A DNA stretch of 64,000 bases from contig NZ_BOMY01000018.1 in NCBI RefSeq assembly GCF_016862435.1, positions 1 through 64,000 on the forward strand, given 5' to 3'. Both the position numbers and the translations under genes were made by a program. Under the pieces are notes generated by a model that made no database searches, was not told where the DNA came from, and was given only the letters and a program-made list of their open reading frames with translations. Below, in pieces: positions 8,193 through 16,964 of this stretch (positions are counted from its first letter, which is position 1; every line of letters begins with the position of its first letter). Origin of the DNA: Paractinoplanes tereljensis (lineage in GTDB: Bacteria; Actinomycetota; Actinomycetes; Mycobacteriales; Micromonosporaceae).

Positions 8193-9956
8193 ATGCCGCT
8201 GCTTCCCACACTCGGACGCACCGTCGGCAGTGGGATCAAGGCCGCCCGCATGCTGGCGCGCGGTTCCGTGCGCGGCGGAGCCTGGGCGACCCGCCGGGTC
8301 GGCACGGCGCGCGCCAAGGGCGCGGCCAACGAGATCGGCATGATCCGACTTTTCGACCTGCACGCGATCTCCTGCGCCGGCGACACGCTCATCGCGATCG
8401 GCCTGGCCGGCACGATCTTCTTCAACGTGCCGCTGGGCGAGGCGCGCAGCAAGGTCGCCCTCTACCTGCTCATCACGATGGTGCCGTTCGCGCTGCTGGC
8501 GCCGGTGGTCGGCCCGCTGCTCGACCACTTCCGGCACGGCCGGCGTTACGCACTCGCGGTCACCATGCTGGGCCGGGCCTTCCTGGCCTATGTGATCTCC
8601 GATCACCTTTTCGGCTGGGGCCTCTATCCGGCCGCTTTCGGGGTGCTGGCCCTTTCCCGGGCGTACGGCGTGGCCCGCTCCGCCGCCGTTCCCCGTCTGC
8701 TACCCCAGGGCGTCGGGTTGTCCCAGGTCGGCGCCCGGGCCAGCGTCTACGGCACGTTCGCGGGTGCGGTGGTCGCCCCGGTCGGCCTGCTCGCCTTCAA
8801 GTTCGGGCCGCAGTGGCCGCTGCGCGTCGCGACCATCATCTTCGTGGTCGGCATGGTGATCTCGCTGCGCCTGCCGCCGCGCGCCGACTCCGACCCGCCC
8901 GAGGAGGTCCCGCGCCCGTGGCGGGCCGCGCTCGGCCTCAGCCGCGGCGGCGACCGGCCGCTCTCCGGCAAGCTGGTGATCGCCGCCCTGCTCGGCAGCG
9001 CCAGCCTGCGCCTGCTCTACGGCTTCCTGCTGCTCTTCCTGGCCTTCGTCATCATGGCCAACCAACTGGACACCGAGGTGCTGGGCCGGGACATCGGCCG
9101 GCAGGGCGCGGTCGGCCTGATCGGTGGCGCCCTGGCCGTCGGCACGTTCCTGTCCACCGCGGCCGGCACCCGGCTGCGCATCCGCCGCCCGCTCGCGCTG
9201 CAGTCGGCCGGGCTCACTATCACCGCGGGCGTGGCCGTGCTGTCCGCGATCTTCTACAGCCTGCCGATGCTCGCGCTGCTGTCCCTGATCACCGCCATCT
9301 TCAGCGGCATCTCCAAGCTGTCGATCGACGCCAGCATCCAGGAGCGCATCCCCGAACGCCTGCGCGCGAGCGCGTTCGCCCACTCCGAGACGGTCCTGAT
9401 GATCGCCTGGGTGGCGGGTGGTGCGATCGGCATCATCCCGCTGTCCGGCCGCCTCGGCATCGCCCTGGCCGCCCTGCTGGCGGTGGCGATGGCGGTCCGC
9501 GCCGGCTGGGCCGCGGCCCGCCTGCACAACGAGCGCCTGAGCGGCCGAGCCGACGGCGAGACCGCCACGGACGAGGCTCCGGCCGACACCGCGCCTGCCC
9601 CGGACGAGCCCACCGACCCCTGGCCGAACGCCCCGACCGTCCCGGTCCGCAACAAGCCCAATCCCCCGGCACCGCGCGCCCCGACCGCGACCCAGACGCC
9701 GGCCACGCTTCCCGACATCGCCCAGGCGCCGGACGACGGCAAGCGCAAGTGGGGCTTCGGAAAGCGCAAGCCGGTCGCCCCGCCGACGTCGACAAAGCCG
9801 CCACCGCCGACGCCGGCTCCCGAGATCAAGGAGCCGGACCCGGCGCTCGCGCCACCCGGGTTCCACGTCTACCGGCCCTCGTCGGCCGGGCAGTCCACAA
9901 ATGGGCAGTCCACGAACGGGAGCGGCGAGCGCTCCGCGGAGGATGACGACCGCTGA
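8193..9956 (+). CDS. MFS transporter with long proline-rich cytoplasmic tail
   Basis: About 587 residues from the ATG at 8193; in-frame starts also exist at 8115 and 8184. About 12 membrane helices occupy residues 60-480 (for example FLLLFLAFVIMANQLDTEVLG and ALAALLAVAMAVRAGWAAARL). A Pro/Ala/Lys-rich hydrophilic tail of about 110 residues follows (PKPVAPPTSTKPPPPTPAPE). The tail is probably cytoplasmic and disordered. Substrate is unknown. Its TGA stop overlaps the ATG of mqnB by one base (TGATG), so the two are translationally coupled; a role linked to menaquinone synthesis is only suggested by position. Confidence 0.85.
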   Translation: MPLLPTLGRTVGSGIKAARMLARGSVRGGAWATRRVGTARAKGAANEIGMIRLFDLHAISCAGDTLIAIGLAGTIFFNVPLGEARSKVALYLLITMVPFALLAPVVGPLLDHFRHGRRYALAVTMLGRAFLAYVISDHLFGWGLYPAAFGVLALSRAYGVARSAAVPRLLPQGVGLSQVGARASVYGTFAGAVVAPVGLLAFKFGPQWPLRVATIIFVVGMVISLRLPPRADSDPPEEVPRPWRAALGLSRGGDRPLSGKLVIAALLGSASLRLLYGFLLLFLAFVIMANQLDTEVLGRDIGRQGAVGLIGGALAVGTFLSTAAGTRLRIRRPLALQSAGLTITAGVAVLSAIFYSLPMLALLSLITAIFSGISKLSIDASIQERIPERLRASAFAHSETVLMIAWVAGGAIGIIPLSGRLGIALAALLAVAMAVRAGWAAARLHNERLSGRADGETATDEAPADTAPAPDEPTDPWPNAPTVPVRNKPNPPAPRAPTATQTPATLPDIAQAPDDGKRKWGFGKRKPVAPPTSTKPPPPTPAPEIKEPDPALAPPGFHVYRPSSAGQSTNGQSTNGSGERSAEDDDR

Positions 9957-10588
9957 TGCCGTACCCCCTGCTTGTGGTCACCGCGGTGACGGCCGAGGCC
10001 GAGGCCGTCCGCGCCGGGGCCGACCCCGGCCATGTCCTGGTCGAGCCGGTCGGCGTGGGGCCGGCGGCGGCCGCCGCCGGGACCGCCCGGCTGCTCGCCA
10101 CCGGCCGCTACCGCGCGGTGATCAGCGCCGGCATCGCCGGCGGCTTCCCCGGCCGCGCACCGGTCGGCGCGACCGTCCTCGGCACCCGCAGCGTCGCCGC
10201 CGACCTGGGCGCGGAGTCCCCCGACGGCTTCCTCCCGATCGAGGAGTTGGGCTTCGGCAGCAGCCTGCTCGTCGCCGATCCGCTGCTGCTCAAGGGCCTG
10301 ACCGCGGCCCTGCCCGAAGCCATCACCGGCGACGTTCTGACCCTCGCCACGGTCACCGGCGCCGCCACCACCGCCAACACTCTCGCCACCCGCTTCCCGC
10401 AGGCGGTGGCCGAGGCGATGGAGGGCTTCGGGGTGGCGACCGCGGCGTCCGGCGCGAACATCCCGTTCCTCGAGCTGCGCACGATCTCCAACCCGATCGG
10501 GCCCCGGGACCGGGCGGCCTGGCGGCTCAAGGAGGCGTTCGCCGCGTTGTCCACAGCTTCCGGCGCCCTGTGGACAGCCTGTGGATAA
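9956..10588 (+). CDS. mqnB: futalosine hydrolase
   Basis: 210 residues of the PNP/UDP nucleoside phosphorylase fold (VISAGIAGGFPGRAPVGATVLGTRSV, then AVAEAMEGFGVATAASGANIPFLELRTISNPIGPRDR). In the futalosine route it hydrolyses futalosine to dehypoxanthinylfutalosine plus hypoxanthine. The assignment is supported by mqnD immediately downstream, which acts two steps later. The ATG overlaps the MFS stop. The 3' end, including the TAA stop, contains three DnaA-box-like sequences (10547-10588). Confidence 0.88.
   Translation: MPYPLLVVTAVTAEAEAVRAGADPGHVLVEPVGVGPAAAAAGTARLLATGRYRAVISAGIAGGFPGRAPVGATVLGTRSVAADLGAESPDGFLPIEELGFGSSLLVADPLLLKGLTAALPEAITGDVLTLATVTGAATTANTLATRFPQAVAEAMEGFGVATAASGANIPFLELRTISNPIGPRDRAAWRLKEAFAALSTASGALWTACG
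10547..10588. other. cluster of three DnaA-box-like sites
   Basis: TTGTCCACA (10547-10555, the actinobacterial consensus), TGTGGACAG (10569-10577, one mismatch on the other strand) and TGTGGATAA (10580-10588, exact complement of TTATCCACA) lie within 42 bp. They cover the last codons and stop codon of mqnB. Binding by DnaA is inferred. Confidence 0.55.
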
Positions 10589-10646
10589 CCTCACCATGTG
10601 GGATGGAAGACAGGTGGCGTGCCGCGCCGGGCGGCCGTTGCGGGTC

Positions 10647-10652
10647 TAGCGT
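10647..10652 (+). promoter_or_regulatory. -10 box of leaderless mqnD
   Basis: TAGCGT followed by 7 nt and GTG at 10660. Confidence 0.6.
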
Positions 10653-10659
10653 GGCATTC

Positions 10660-11472
10660 GTGGCGCTTTCCATCGCGGTTTCACCGTGCCCTAACGACAC
10701 GTTCGTCTTCCACGCTCTGGTGCACGGGCTCATCCCCGGCACCCCCGAGATCAATCTGACCTTCGCCGACGTCGACGTGACCAACACGGCGGCCGAGCGC
10801 GGCGAGTTCGATCTGGTCAAGGTGAGCTACGCGGCGCTGCCCTGGCTGCTCGACGACTACGACCTGCTGCCCACCGGCGGCGCTCTCGGCCGCGGCTGCG
10901 GCCCGCTGGTGCTGGCCCGCACGGCCGATCAAGACCTGACCGGCGCCACGGTGGCCGTCCCCGGCGACCGCACCACGGCTTACCTGCTGTTCCGCCTCTG
11001 GGCCGCCGACCAGAAACCGGCCAAGATCGAGGTGGTTCCGTTCCACCAGATCATGCCGGGTGTCGCGGCCGGCACCTACGACGCCGGCCTGGTCATCCAC
11101 GAGGCCCGCTTCACCTACCAGCGCTACGACCTTGTTGCCCTGGCCGACCTGGGCGAGTGGTGGGAGGCCGACACCGGCCTGCCGATCCCGCTTGGCGCGA
11201 TCCTGGCCAGGAAGGGCGCGGTCGACCCGGCTCAGGCGACCGAGTGGATCCGCAACTCGGTGAGCATGGCCTGGGCCAACCCCGACGCGAGCCGCGAGTT
11301 CATCCTGGCGAACGCCCAGGAGATGGAGCCGGACGTGCTGAAGCAGCACATCGAGCTGTACGTGAACGAGTTCACCCTGGAACTGGGCCGAGACGGACTC
11401 GCCGCCGCCGACGCCCTGCTTCAGCGTTCGGCGGCGGCGGGTCTGACGCCGTCGGTAAAGCCGTTCCTCTAG
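10660..11472 (+). CDS. mqnD: 1,4-dihydroxy-6-naphthoate synthase
   Basis: 270 residues. It begins MALSIAVSPCPNDTFVFHAL, the hallmark start of MqnD, and continues with the periplasmic-binding-protein-like fold (NTAAERGEFDLVKVSYAALPWL, GAALGRGCGPLV-type region, FHQIMPGVAAGTYDAGLVIHEARFTY with the catalytic-site His of the family). It converts cyclic dehypoxanthinylfutalosine to 1,4-dihydroxy-6-naphthoate in menaquinone biosynthesis. The GTG at 10660 is preferred over the one at 10651 because TAGCGT lies 7 nt upstream. Its TAG stop shares the CTAG at 11469-11472 with the convergent cold-shock gene. Confidence 0.93.
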   Translation: MALSIAVSPCPNDTFVFHALVHGLIPGTPEINLTFADVDVTNTAAERGEFDLVKVSYAALPWLLDDYDLLPTGGALGRGCGPLVLARTADQDLTGATVAVPGDRTTAYLLFRLWAADQKPAKIEVVPFHQIMPGVAAGTYDAGLVIHEARFTYQRYDLVALADLGEWWEADTGLPIPLGAILARKGAVDPAQATEWIRNSVSMAWANPDASREFILANAQEMEPDVLKQHIELYVNEFTLELGRDGLAAADALLQRSAAAGLTPSVKPFL

Positions 11473-11858
11473 GAGACCTCAAACTCCCGCGCCACCGCAT
11501 GCACGACCTGCGCAATGGTCTGCGCGGTCTTCTTGTCGGGGTAGCGACCACGCGAGAGCCCCGGCTGCACCTGCACCTCGAGCACCTTGATCATGTCTTC
11601 GATCATGCTGTGCAGCTGGTCGGCCGGGCGCCTGCGCAGCTCCGCCAGGGTTGGCGGTGCGTCGATGAGCTTCACGCCCATCGCCTGCGCACCCTTGCGG
11701 CTGTCCACCACGCCGAACTCGACTCGCTGGCCCGCCTTCAACTCAGCGGTGCCGGCCGGGAGCGCTCCCTTGGGCAGGAACACGTCACCGCCCTCATCGC
11801 TGGTGACGAACCCGAATCCCTTCGCCGCGTCGTACCACTTCACTCGACCCGTGGGCAC
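11469..11858 (-). CDS. cold-shock domain protein with C-terminal extension
   Basis: 129 residues. The N-terminal 65 residues are a CspA-type cold-shock domain: GRVKWYDAAKGFGFVTSDEG with RNP1 KGFGFV (13-18) and RNP2-like DVFLP (25-29). RNP2 normally reads VFVH, so the DVFLP form is divergent. A helical C-terminal extension of about 60 residues follows (LAELRRRPADQLHSMIEDMI), seen in a subgroup of actinobacterial Csps. It probably binds single-stranded RNA or DNA. The GTG at 11858 has GAGG six bases upstream; a GTG at 11876 is also in frame. Confidence 0.87.
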   Translation of the reverse strand: MPTGRVKWYDAAKGFGFVTSDEGGDVFLPKGALPAGTAELKAGQRVEFGVVDSRKGAQAMGVKLIDAPPTLAELRRRPADQLHSMIEDMIKVLEVQVQPGLSRGRYPDKKTAQTIAQVVHAVAREFEVS

Positions 11859-11920
11859 CGCTGACCTCAACTTCACTCAATGGAAACAACCGCTCACGGC
11901 AAGGCTACTGAAAGCGTGGG

Positions 11921-12535
11921 CTACGGCCCAACTGCAATCTCGCGTAGCAGCTCGGGAAACGGGTTGAGGTCGGGCAATACGTACGAAGCTCCCGCGTCGC
12001 GCAGTTCGTCCTCGGAACACGGGCCGGTGGTCACGCCGATGCCGGGCACTCCGGCGGTGCGGGCCGCGATCATGTCGGCGGTGTGATCTCCCACATACCA
12101 GCGCACGCCGTGCTCGGTCAGCGCGGCCGCCTTGCCCTCGGCGAACAGGTCGCCGGCCAGTTCGTCGGCGGCCATCCCGAGGTGGTCCAGGTGCAGCCGG
12201 GCCAGCGTGCCCAGCTTCGAGGTCACCACGACCACCCGCAGGCCGAGCGCGCGCACGGCGGCGAGGGCCTCGACCGCGCCCGGCGTGGGCACGCTCGGTG
12301 TGATCGCGTAGTCCGGGTAGAGCGCCCGGTAGGTGGTCACCGCTTCCTCGACGTCCTCGGTCGGGAACCATTCGCGCAGCTCGGTGCGCAGCGGCGGACC
12401 GAGCCGGGTGACCGCCAGATCGGCGTCGACGAAGACACCGGTCCTGGCGGTCAGGGCCTGGTAGGCGGCGTGAATCCCGGGCCGGGAGTCGATCAGGGTC
12501 ATATCCAGATCGAAGCCGACCGCGGGTGCGGTCAC
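11921..12535 (-). CDS. HAD hydrolase, phosphoglycolate-phosphatase-like
   Basis: 204 residues. HAD motif I is GFDLDMTLIDS (nucleophile D9), motif II is VVVVTSK, the motif III Lys lies near DLFAEGKAAAL, and motif IV is WYVGDHTADM. A helical cap domain sits between motifs I and II, as in phosphoglycolate phosphatase/PPase-like HADs. It is predicted to dephosphorylate a small metabolite; the substrate is not predictable. The GTG start overlaps the stop of the upstream 67-residue gene (GTGA), so it is translationally coupled to it. Confidence 0.87.
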   Translation of the reverse strand: MTAPAVGFDLDMTLIDSRPGIHAAYQALTARTGVFVDADLAVTRLGPPLRTELREWFPTEDVEEAVTTYRALYPDYAITPSVPTPGAVEALAAVRALGLRVVVVTSKLGTLARLHLDHLGMAADELAGDLFAEGKAAALTEHGVRWYVGDHTADMIAARTAGVPGIGVTTGPCSEDELRDAGASYVLPDLNPFPELLREIAVGP

Positions 12536-12735
12536 GCGGGGGTCGACGGGATGTAGGTCAGGCGCTCCACCGGCAGCGGAAAGGTCTGGTCATCGCCGAA
12601 CGGAGACGGGGCGGCGGCCCGGTCGGAGACCAGCTCGGCGACGTTCAGGTGGCCCTTCATCGAGACCGACTGGGTCTGCCGCGCGCCGGCGCCCCCACTG
12701 ACCTCGGTGCCCGGCAACTTGTTCTGAGCGGCCAC
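12532..12735 (-). CDS. 67-residue hypothetical protein coupled to HAD gene
   Basis: Starts at the GTG at 12735 with AAGGGGAG directly upstream and ends in a GTGA overlap with the HAD gene. Both support a real gene. The sequence is polar and ends FPLPVERLTYIPSTPA; there is no signal peptide or membrane segment. I do not recognise the family. Coupling suggests a role with the HAD phosphatase. Confidence 0.65.
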   Translation of the reverse strand: MAAQNKLPGTEVSGGAGARQTQSVSMKGHLNVAELVSDRAAAPSPFGDDQTFPLPVERLTYIPSTPA

Positions 12736-12805
12736 GGATCTCCCCTTCAGGTATTCGGTGAACCGGGCGCCTCGCCCGGACACCTCAATATCGTCCCACG
12801 GCGGC

Positions 12806-12811
12806 TAGCGT
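12806..12811 (+). promoter_or_regulatory. -10 box of leaderless helicase-associated gene
   Basis: TAGCGT followed by 8 nt and ATG at 12820. Confidence 0.6.
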
Positions 12812-12819
12812 TGAGAACG

Positions 12820-15255
12820 ATGGCCACCACATTTGCCGATCAACTACGGTCGCTCACCGACGAGGCGCTGGGCGCGCTCATCCAGCTGCGCCCCGACCTC
12901 GTCGTGCCCGTGCCCGCCGACATCTCGGCGCTGGCCGTGCGCGCCCAGTCGCGCGGCTCGGTCGCGCGCTGCCTCGACGGTCTGGACGAGTTCACCCTGC
13001 GCGTCCTCGACGCGGCCCGGCTCAGCCGCTCCGCCGACAATGCCCTGACCTCGGTCGACGCCATCCTCGAGCTGTCCGGCAGCACCGCACCGGACGAGGT
13101 ACGGGTGGCGATCGACCGGCTCCGGGTCCGATTCCTGCTGCACGGCTCGGAGGACGCCCTGGCGGTGGCCGGCGCGGTCGACGAGGTCACCTCGCCCTAT
13201 CCGGCCGGCCTGGGCCGTCCCGCCGACTTCCTCGACCCGCAGACCGCGGCTCTCTGCGCCGACGGGGCCAAGTTGCGCCGCACGGTGCTGGCCGCCCCGG
13301 CCGGGGCCCGCGCGGTGCTCGACCGGCTGGCCGCCGGGCCACCGATCGGCGCGCTGGGCCGGGAGAGCCGGGACACCATGGCCGAGCCGGTGCGCTGGCT
13401 GGTCGAGCAGCACATCCTGGTACCGATCACCGAAGCCGGCCGGGCCCCGCGCCCGGACGGCGAGCTGGTCGAACTGCCCCGCGAGGTGGGCATGCTGCTG
13501 CGCCGGGAGACCGGTCCGCTCGGCGAGCTGCGCCCGTTCGCGCCGCTGCCGGCGGGTTCGGCCCGCGACCGGAAATCGGTCGACTCGGCCGGTGCCGGGC
13601 AGGTGATGGAGGCGGTGCGCAGCGCGGAAGCCCTGCTCGAGGCGCTCGGTGGCGAGCCGGCCCCGGTGCTGCGGGCCGGTGGCCTCGGCGTCCGTGACCT
13701 GCGCCGGCTGGCCCGGTCGGCCGGCCTCGAGGAGGCCGGCGCGGCGCTGCTGCTGGAGATCGCCTACACGGCCGGCCTGCTCGGCGAGGCCGACGCGTCC
13801 GGCAACTCCCGCGCGGTGACGATGAGCCGGGCGAGCGGCGCGGTCGACGAGATCTTCCTGCCCACCGGGGCCTACGACCTGTGGCGGGCGCTGAGCATCG
13901 CCCAGCGCTGGCACACCCTGGCCCGGGCCTGGATGGTGATGACCCGCCAGCCGGGGCTGGTCGGTTCCCGTGACGACCGGGACCGGCCGATCAACGCGCT
14001 GGCGCCGGAGGCCGAGCGGGCCGGCGCCCCGCAGGCCCGCCGCGAGGCGCTGCTGGTGCTGGCCGACCTCGAGCCGGGCACCGCTCCGGCCGTCGACGAG
14101 GTGCTCGAGCTGCTGGCCTGGCAGGCGCCGCGCCGGGCCCGGGGGCGGGAGGCCGCGCACCGGGACGCGCTGGCCGGCGCCGCCCTGCTCGGGGTGACCG
14201 CGCTGGGCGCGCTCACCTCGTTCGCCCGGCTGCTGCTCGAAGATCCGGACGACGACGAGAACGACCCGCTGGGCGTACGCGCCGCGGCCAGCCAGCAGCC
14301 GCACGACGCGGTACGCACGTTGGACGCCCTGCTGCCGGCCCCGGTCGACCACGTGCTGGTGCAGGCCGACCTGTCGGTGGTGGTGCCCGGCCCGCCCGAG
14401 CCGGAGTTGGCCGCCGAGCTCGACGCGGTGGCCGAGCCGGAATCGGCCGGCGGCGCCAGCGTCTTCCGGGTCACCCCGGCCAGCGTGCGCCGGGCCCTTG
14501 ACGTCGGCTACACCGCGAGCGACCTGCATTCGCTGTTCAAGCGCCGGTCGCGCACCCCGGTGCCGCAGACCCTGACTTACATGATCGACGACGCCGCCCG
14601 GCGGCACGGCGGCCTGCGGGCCGGGTCGGCCGGCTCCTACCTGCGCAGCGACGACGAGGCGCTGGTCGCCGAGGTGGTCGCGGACAAGCGGCTGGCCCCG
14701 CTGGGCCTGCGGCAGATCGCGCCGACCGTGCTGGTCAGCCCGCTGCAGGTGGCTCGGCTGCTGATCCAGCTTCGGGACGCCGGTTTCGCACCGGTGGCCG
14801 AGGACGGCGGCGGTGCGGCGGTGCTCACCCGCCCCAAGGTTCGGCGCGCTCCCACCCGTACCACCCTGGCCGCGCGTCTGGCCGACCAGGCCGCGCCCCC
14901 GCTCCTGGCCGGACCCCGTCTGGCCGGGGTGGTTGAGCAGTTGCGACGCGGCGACATCGCCACCCGCGCGGCTCGCCGGGCCCCGGTCACCGTGCGTGCC
15001 GCGAACGGGCAGAGCGTGACCGGTCTCACCTCAGTGCAGCGGCACGGCGAGGCGATGGGCGTGCTCCAGCAGGCCGTCCGGGACAAGGCGCGGGTCTGGG
15101 TGGGTTATGTCGACTCGCACGGCGCCACGCTGTCCCGGCTGGTCCGCCCGGTGTCACTGAGCGCCGGCTATCTGCGGGCCGAGGACGAACGCACCGAAAC
15201 GTTGCACACCTTCGCGCTGCATCGGATCACTGCGGCGGTGCCCGAGGAAGAGTGA
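12820..15255 (+). CDS. helicase-associated (XPB partner) protein with WYL-like end
   Basis: 811 residues. The family is annotated as helicase C-terminal/XPB-Ssl2 domain protein (Helicase_C_3). No Walker motifs are present, so it is not itself a helicase. The middle part has LVQADLSVVVPGPPEPELAAELDAVAEPES and FRVTPASVRRALDVGYTASDLHSLFKRRSRTPVPQTLTYMIDD, the conserved core. The last 65 residues (VLQQAVRDKARVWVGYVDSHGATLSRLVRPVSLSAGYLRAED) resemble a WYL ligand/nucleic-acid-sensing domain. It is 47 bp upstream of the XPB helicase on the same strand. This actinobacterial pair probably acts together in DNA repair or transcription-coupled processes (inference). The start is fixed by a TAGCGT box 8 nt upstream. 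Confidence 0.85.
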   Translation: MATTFADQLRSLTDEALGALIQLRPDLVVPVPADISALAVRAQSRGSVARCLDGLDEFTLRVLDAARLSRSADNALTSVDAILELSGSTAPDEVRVAIDRLRVRFLLHGSEDALAVAGAVDEVTSPYPAGLGRPADFLDPQTAALCADGAKLRRTVLAAPAGARAVLDRLAAGPPIGALGRESRDTMAEPVRWLVEQHILVPITEAGRAPRPDGELVELPREVGMLLRRETGPLGELRPFAPLPAGSARDRKSVDSAGAGQVMEAVRSAEALLEALGGEPAPVLRAGGLGVRDLRRLARSAGLEEAGAALLLEIAYTAGLLGEADASGNSRAVTMSRASGAVDEIFLPTGAYDLWRALSIAQRWHTLARAWMVMTRQPGLVGSRDDRDRPINALAPEAERAGAPQARREALLVLADLEPGTAPAVDEVLELLAWQAPRRARGREAAHRDALAGAALLGVTALGALTSFARLLLEDPDDDENDPLGVRAAASQQPHDAVRTLDALLPAPVDHVLVQADLSVVVPGPPEPELAAELDAVAEPESAGGASVFRVTPASVRRALDVGYTASDLHSLFKRRSRTPVPQTLTYMIDDAARRHGGLRAGSAGSYLRSDDEALVAEVVADKRLAPLGLRQIAPTVLVSPLQVARLLIQLRDAGFAPVAEDGGGAAVLTRPKVRRAPTRTTLAARLADQAAPPLLAGPRLAGVVEQLRRGDIATRAARRAPVTVRAANGQSVTGLTSVQRHGEAMGVLQQAVRDKARVWVGYVDSHGATLSRLVRPVSLSAGYLRAEDERTETLHTFALHRITAAVPEEE

Positions 15256-15302
15256 GCGGGCCGTGGCAAACTGGAGGGTCGGCTTTATGAGGGGGACTTC
15301 CG

Positions 15303-16964
15303 GTGGGCGACGGACCGTTGATCGTGCAATCGGACAAAACACTGCTACTCGAGGTTGATCATCCGGACGCGCAGGCGTGCCGGATGGCGATCGCGCCCTT
15401 CGCCGAGTTGGAGCGCTCGCCGGAGCACGTGCACACCTATCGACTGACCCCGCTCGGCCTGTGGAACGCGCGCGCCGCCGGGCACGACGCGGAGAGCGTG
15501 GTCGACTCGCTGATCAAGTTCTCGCGCTACCCGGTGCCCAACGCGCTGCTTGTCGACGTGGCCGAGACGATGGACCGCTACGGCCGGTTGCAGCTGGCCA
15601 ACGACCCGGTGCACGGCCTGGTGCTGCGCGGCCTCGACCGGATCGTGCTGATCGAGGTGGCCAAGTCGAAGAAGCTGGCCGGCATGCTCGGCGCCAAGAT
15701 CGACGACGAGACCATCGTGGTGCACCCGTCCGAGCGGGGCCGGTTGAAGCAGGCGCTGCTCAAGCTGGGCTGGCCGGCCGAAGACCTGGCCGGTTACGTC
15801 GACGGCGAGGCGCACGAGATCGACCTCGCCGAGGACGGCTGGACGCTTCGCTCCTACCAGCAGGAGGCGGTCGACGGCTTCTGGGCCGGTGGCTCCGGCG
15901 TCGTCGTGCTGCCCTGTGGCGCCGGCAAGACCCTGGTCGGCGCGGCCGCGATGGCCACCGCGAAAGCCACCACGCTGATCCTGGTGACAAACACCGTCGC
16001 CGGCCGGCAGTGGAAGCGCGAGCTGATCGCCCGCACCTCGCTCACCGAGGAGGAGATCGGTGAGTACTCCGGCGAGCGCAAGGAGATCCGGCCGGTCACC
16101 ATCGCGACCTACCAGGTGCTGACCTCGCGCCGGGGCGGCGCGTTCACCCACCTCGACCTGTTCGGCGCCCGCGACTGGGGCCTGGTCATCTACGACGAGG
16201 TGCACCTGCTGCCCGCCCCGATCTTCCGGTTCACCGCCGACCTGCAGGCCCGCCGCCGGCTCGGGCTGACCGCCACGCTGGTGCGCGAGGACGGCCGGGA
16301 GGGCGACGTGTTCTCGCTGATCGGCCCGAAGCGCTACGACGCACCCTGGAAGGACATCGAGGCACAGGGCTGGATCGCGCCGGCCGAGTGCGTCGAGGTG
16401 CGGGTAACGCTCACCGACGCCGAGCGGATGGCGTACGCGGTGACCGAGGCCGAGGAGCGCTACCGCTCGGCGGCGACCGCCCGCACCAAGCTCCCGGTCG
16501 TCCGGGCCCTGGTCAACAAGCACCCGGACGAGCAGGTCCTGGTCATCGGCGGCTTCCTCGACCAGTTGCACGACCTGGGTGAATACCTCGACGCCCCGAT
16601 CATCCAGGGTTCGACCACGAACAAGGAGCGGGAGCGCCTGTTCGACGAGTTCCGCTCGGGCTCGCTGAAGACGCTGATCCTCTCCAAGGTCGGCAACTTC
16701 TCGATCGACCTACCCGAGGCGGCGGTGGCCATCCAGGTGTCCGGCACGTTCGGCTCGCGGCAGGAGGAGGCTCAGCGCCTCGGCCGGGTGCTGCGGCCGA
16801 AGGGCGACGGCCGGCAGGCGCACTTCTACACGGTGGTCTCCCGCGACACGATCGACACCGAGTACGCCGCGCACCGGCAGCGCTTCCTGGCCGAGCAGGG
16901 GTACGCGTACACCATCGTGGACGCGGACGACGTGCTCGGCCCGCCCCTCCCGCAGATCGACTAG
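15303..16964 (+). CDS. DNA repair helicase XPB
   Basis: 553 residues of the bacterial XPB (SF2) family. An N-terminal damage-recognition-like domain (residues 1-180) precedes Walker A LPCGAGKT (203-210), DEVH (298-301), the RED-like loop in TATLVREDGRE, and the C-terminal RecA domain ending in EEAQRLGRVLRPKGDG (motif VI, Gln/Arg fingers). It is a 3'-5' DNA translocase, homologous to the TFIIH subunit. In actinobacteria its repair role is not fully defined. The GTG start has AGGGGGA upstream. Its TAG stop shares a CTAG with the convergent HAAS gene. Confidence 0.93.
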   Translation: MGDGPLIVQSDKTLLLEVDHPDAQACRMAIAPFAELERSPEHVHTYRLTPLGLWNARAAGHDAESVVDSLIKFSRYPVPNALLVDVAETMDRYGRLQLANDPVHGLVLRGLDRIVLIEVAKSKKLAGMLGAKIDDETIVVHPSERGRLKQALLKLGWPAEDLAGYVDGEAHEIDLAEDGWTLRSYQQEAVDGFWAGGSGVVVLPCGAGKTLVGAAAMATAKATTLILVTNTVAGRQWKRELIARTSLTEEEIGEYSGERKEIRPVTIATYQVLTSRRGGAFTHLDLFGARDWGLVIYDEVHLLPAPIFRFTADLQARRRLGLTATLVREDGREGDVFSLIGPKRYDAPWKDIEAQGWIAPAECVEVRVTLTDAERMAYAVTEAEERYRSAATARTKLPVVRALVNKHPDEQVLVIGGFLDQLHDLGEYLDAPIIQGSTTNKERERLFDEFRSGSLKTLILSKVGNFSIDLPEAAVAIQVSGTFGSRQEEAQRLGRVLRPKGDGRQAHFYTVVSRDTIDTEYAAHRQRFLAEQGYAYTIVDADDVLGPPLPQID

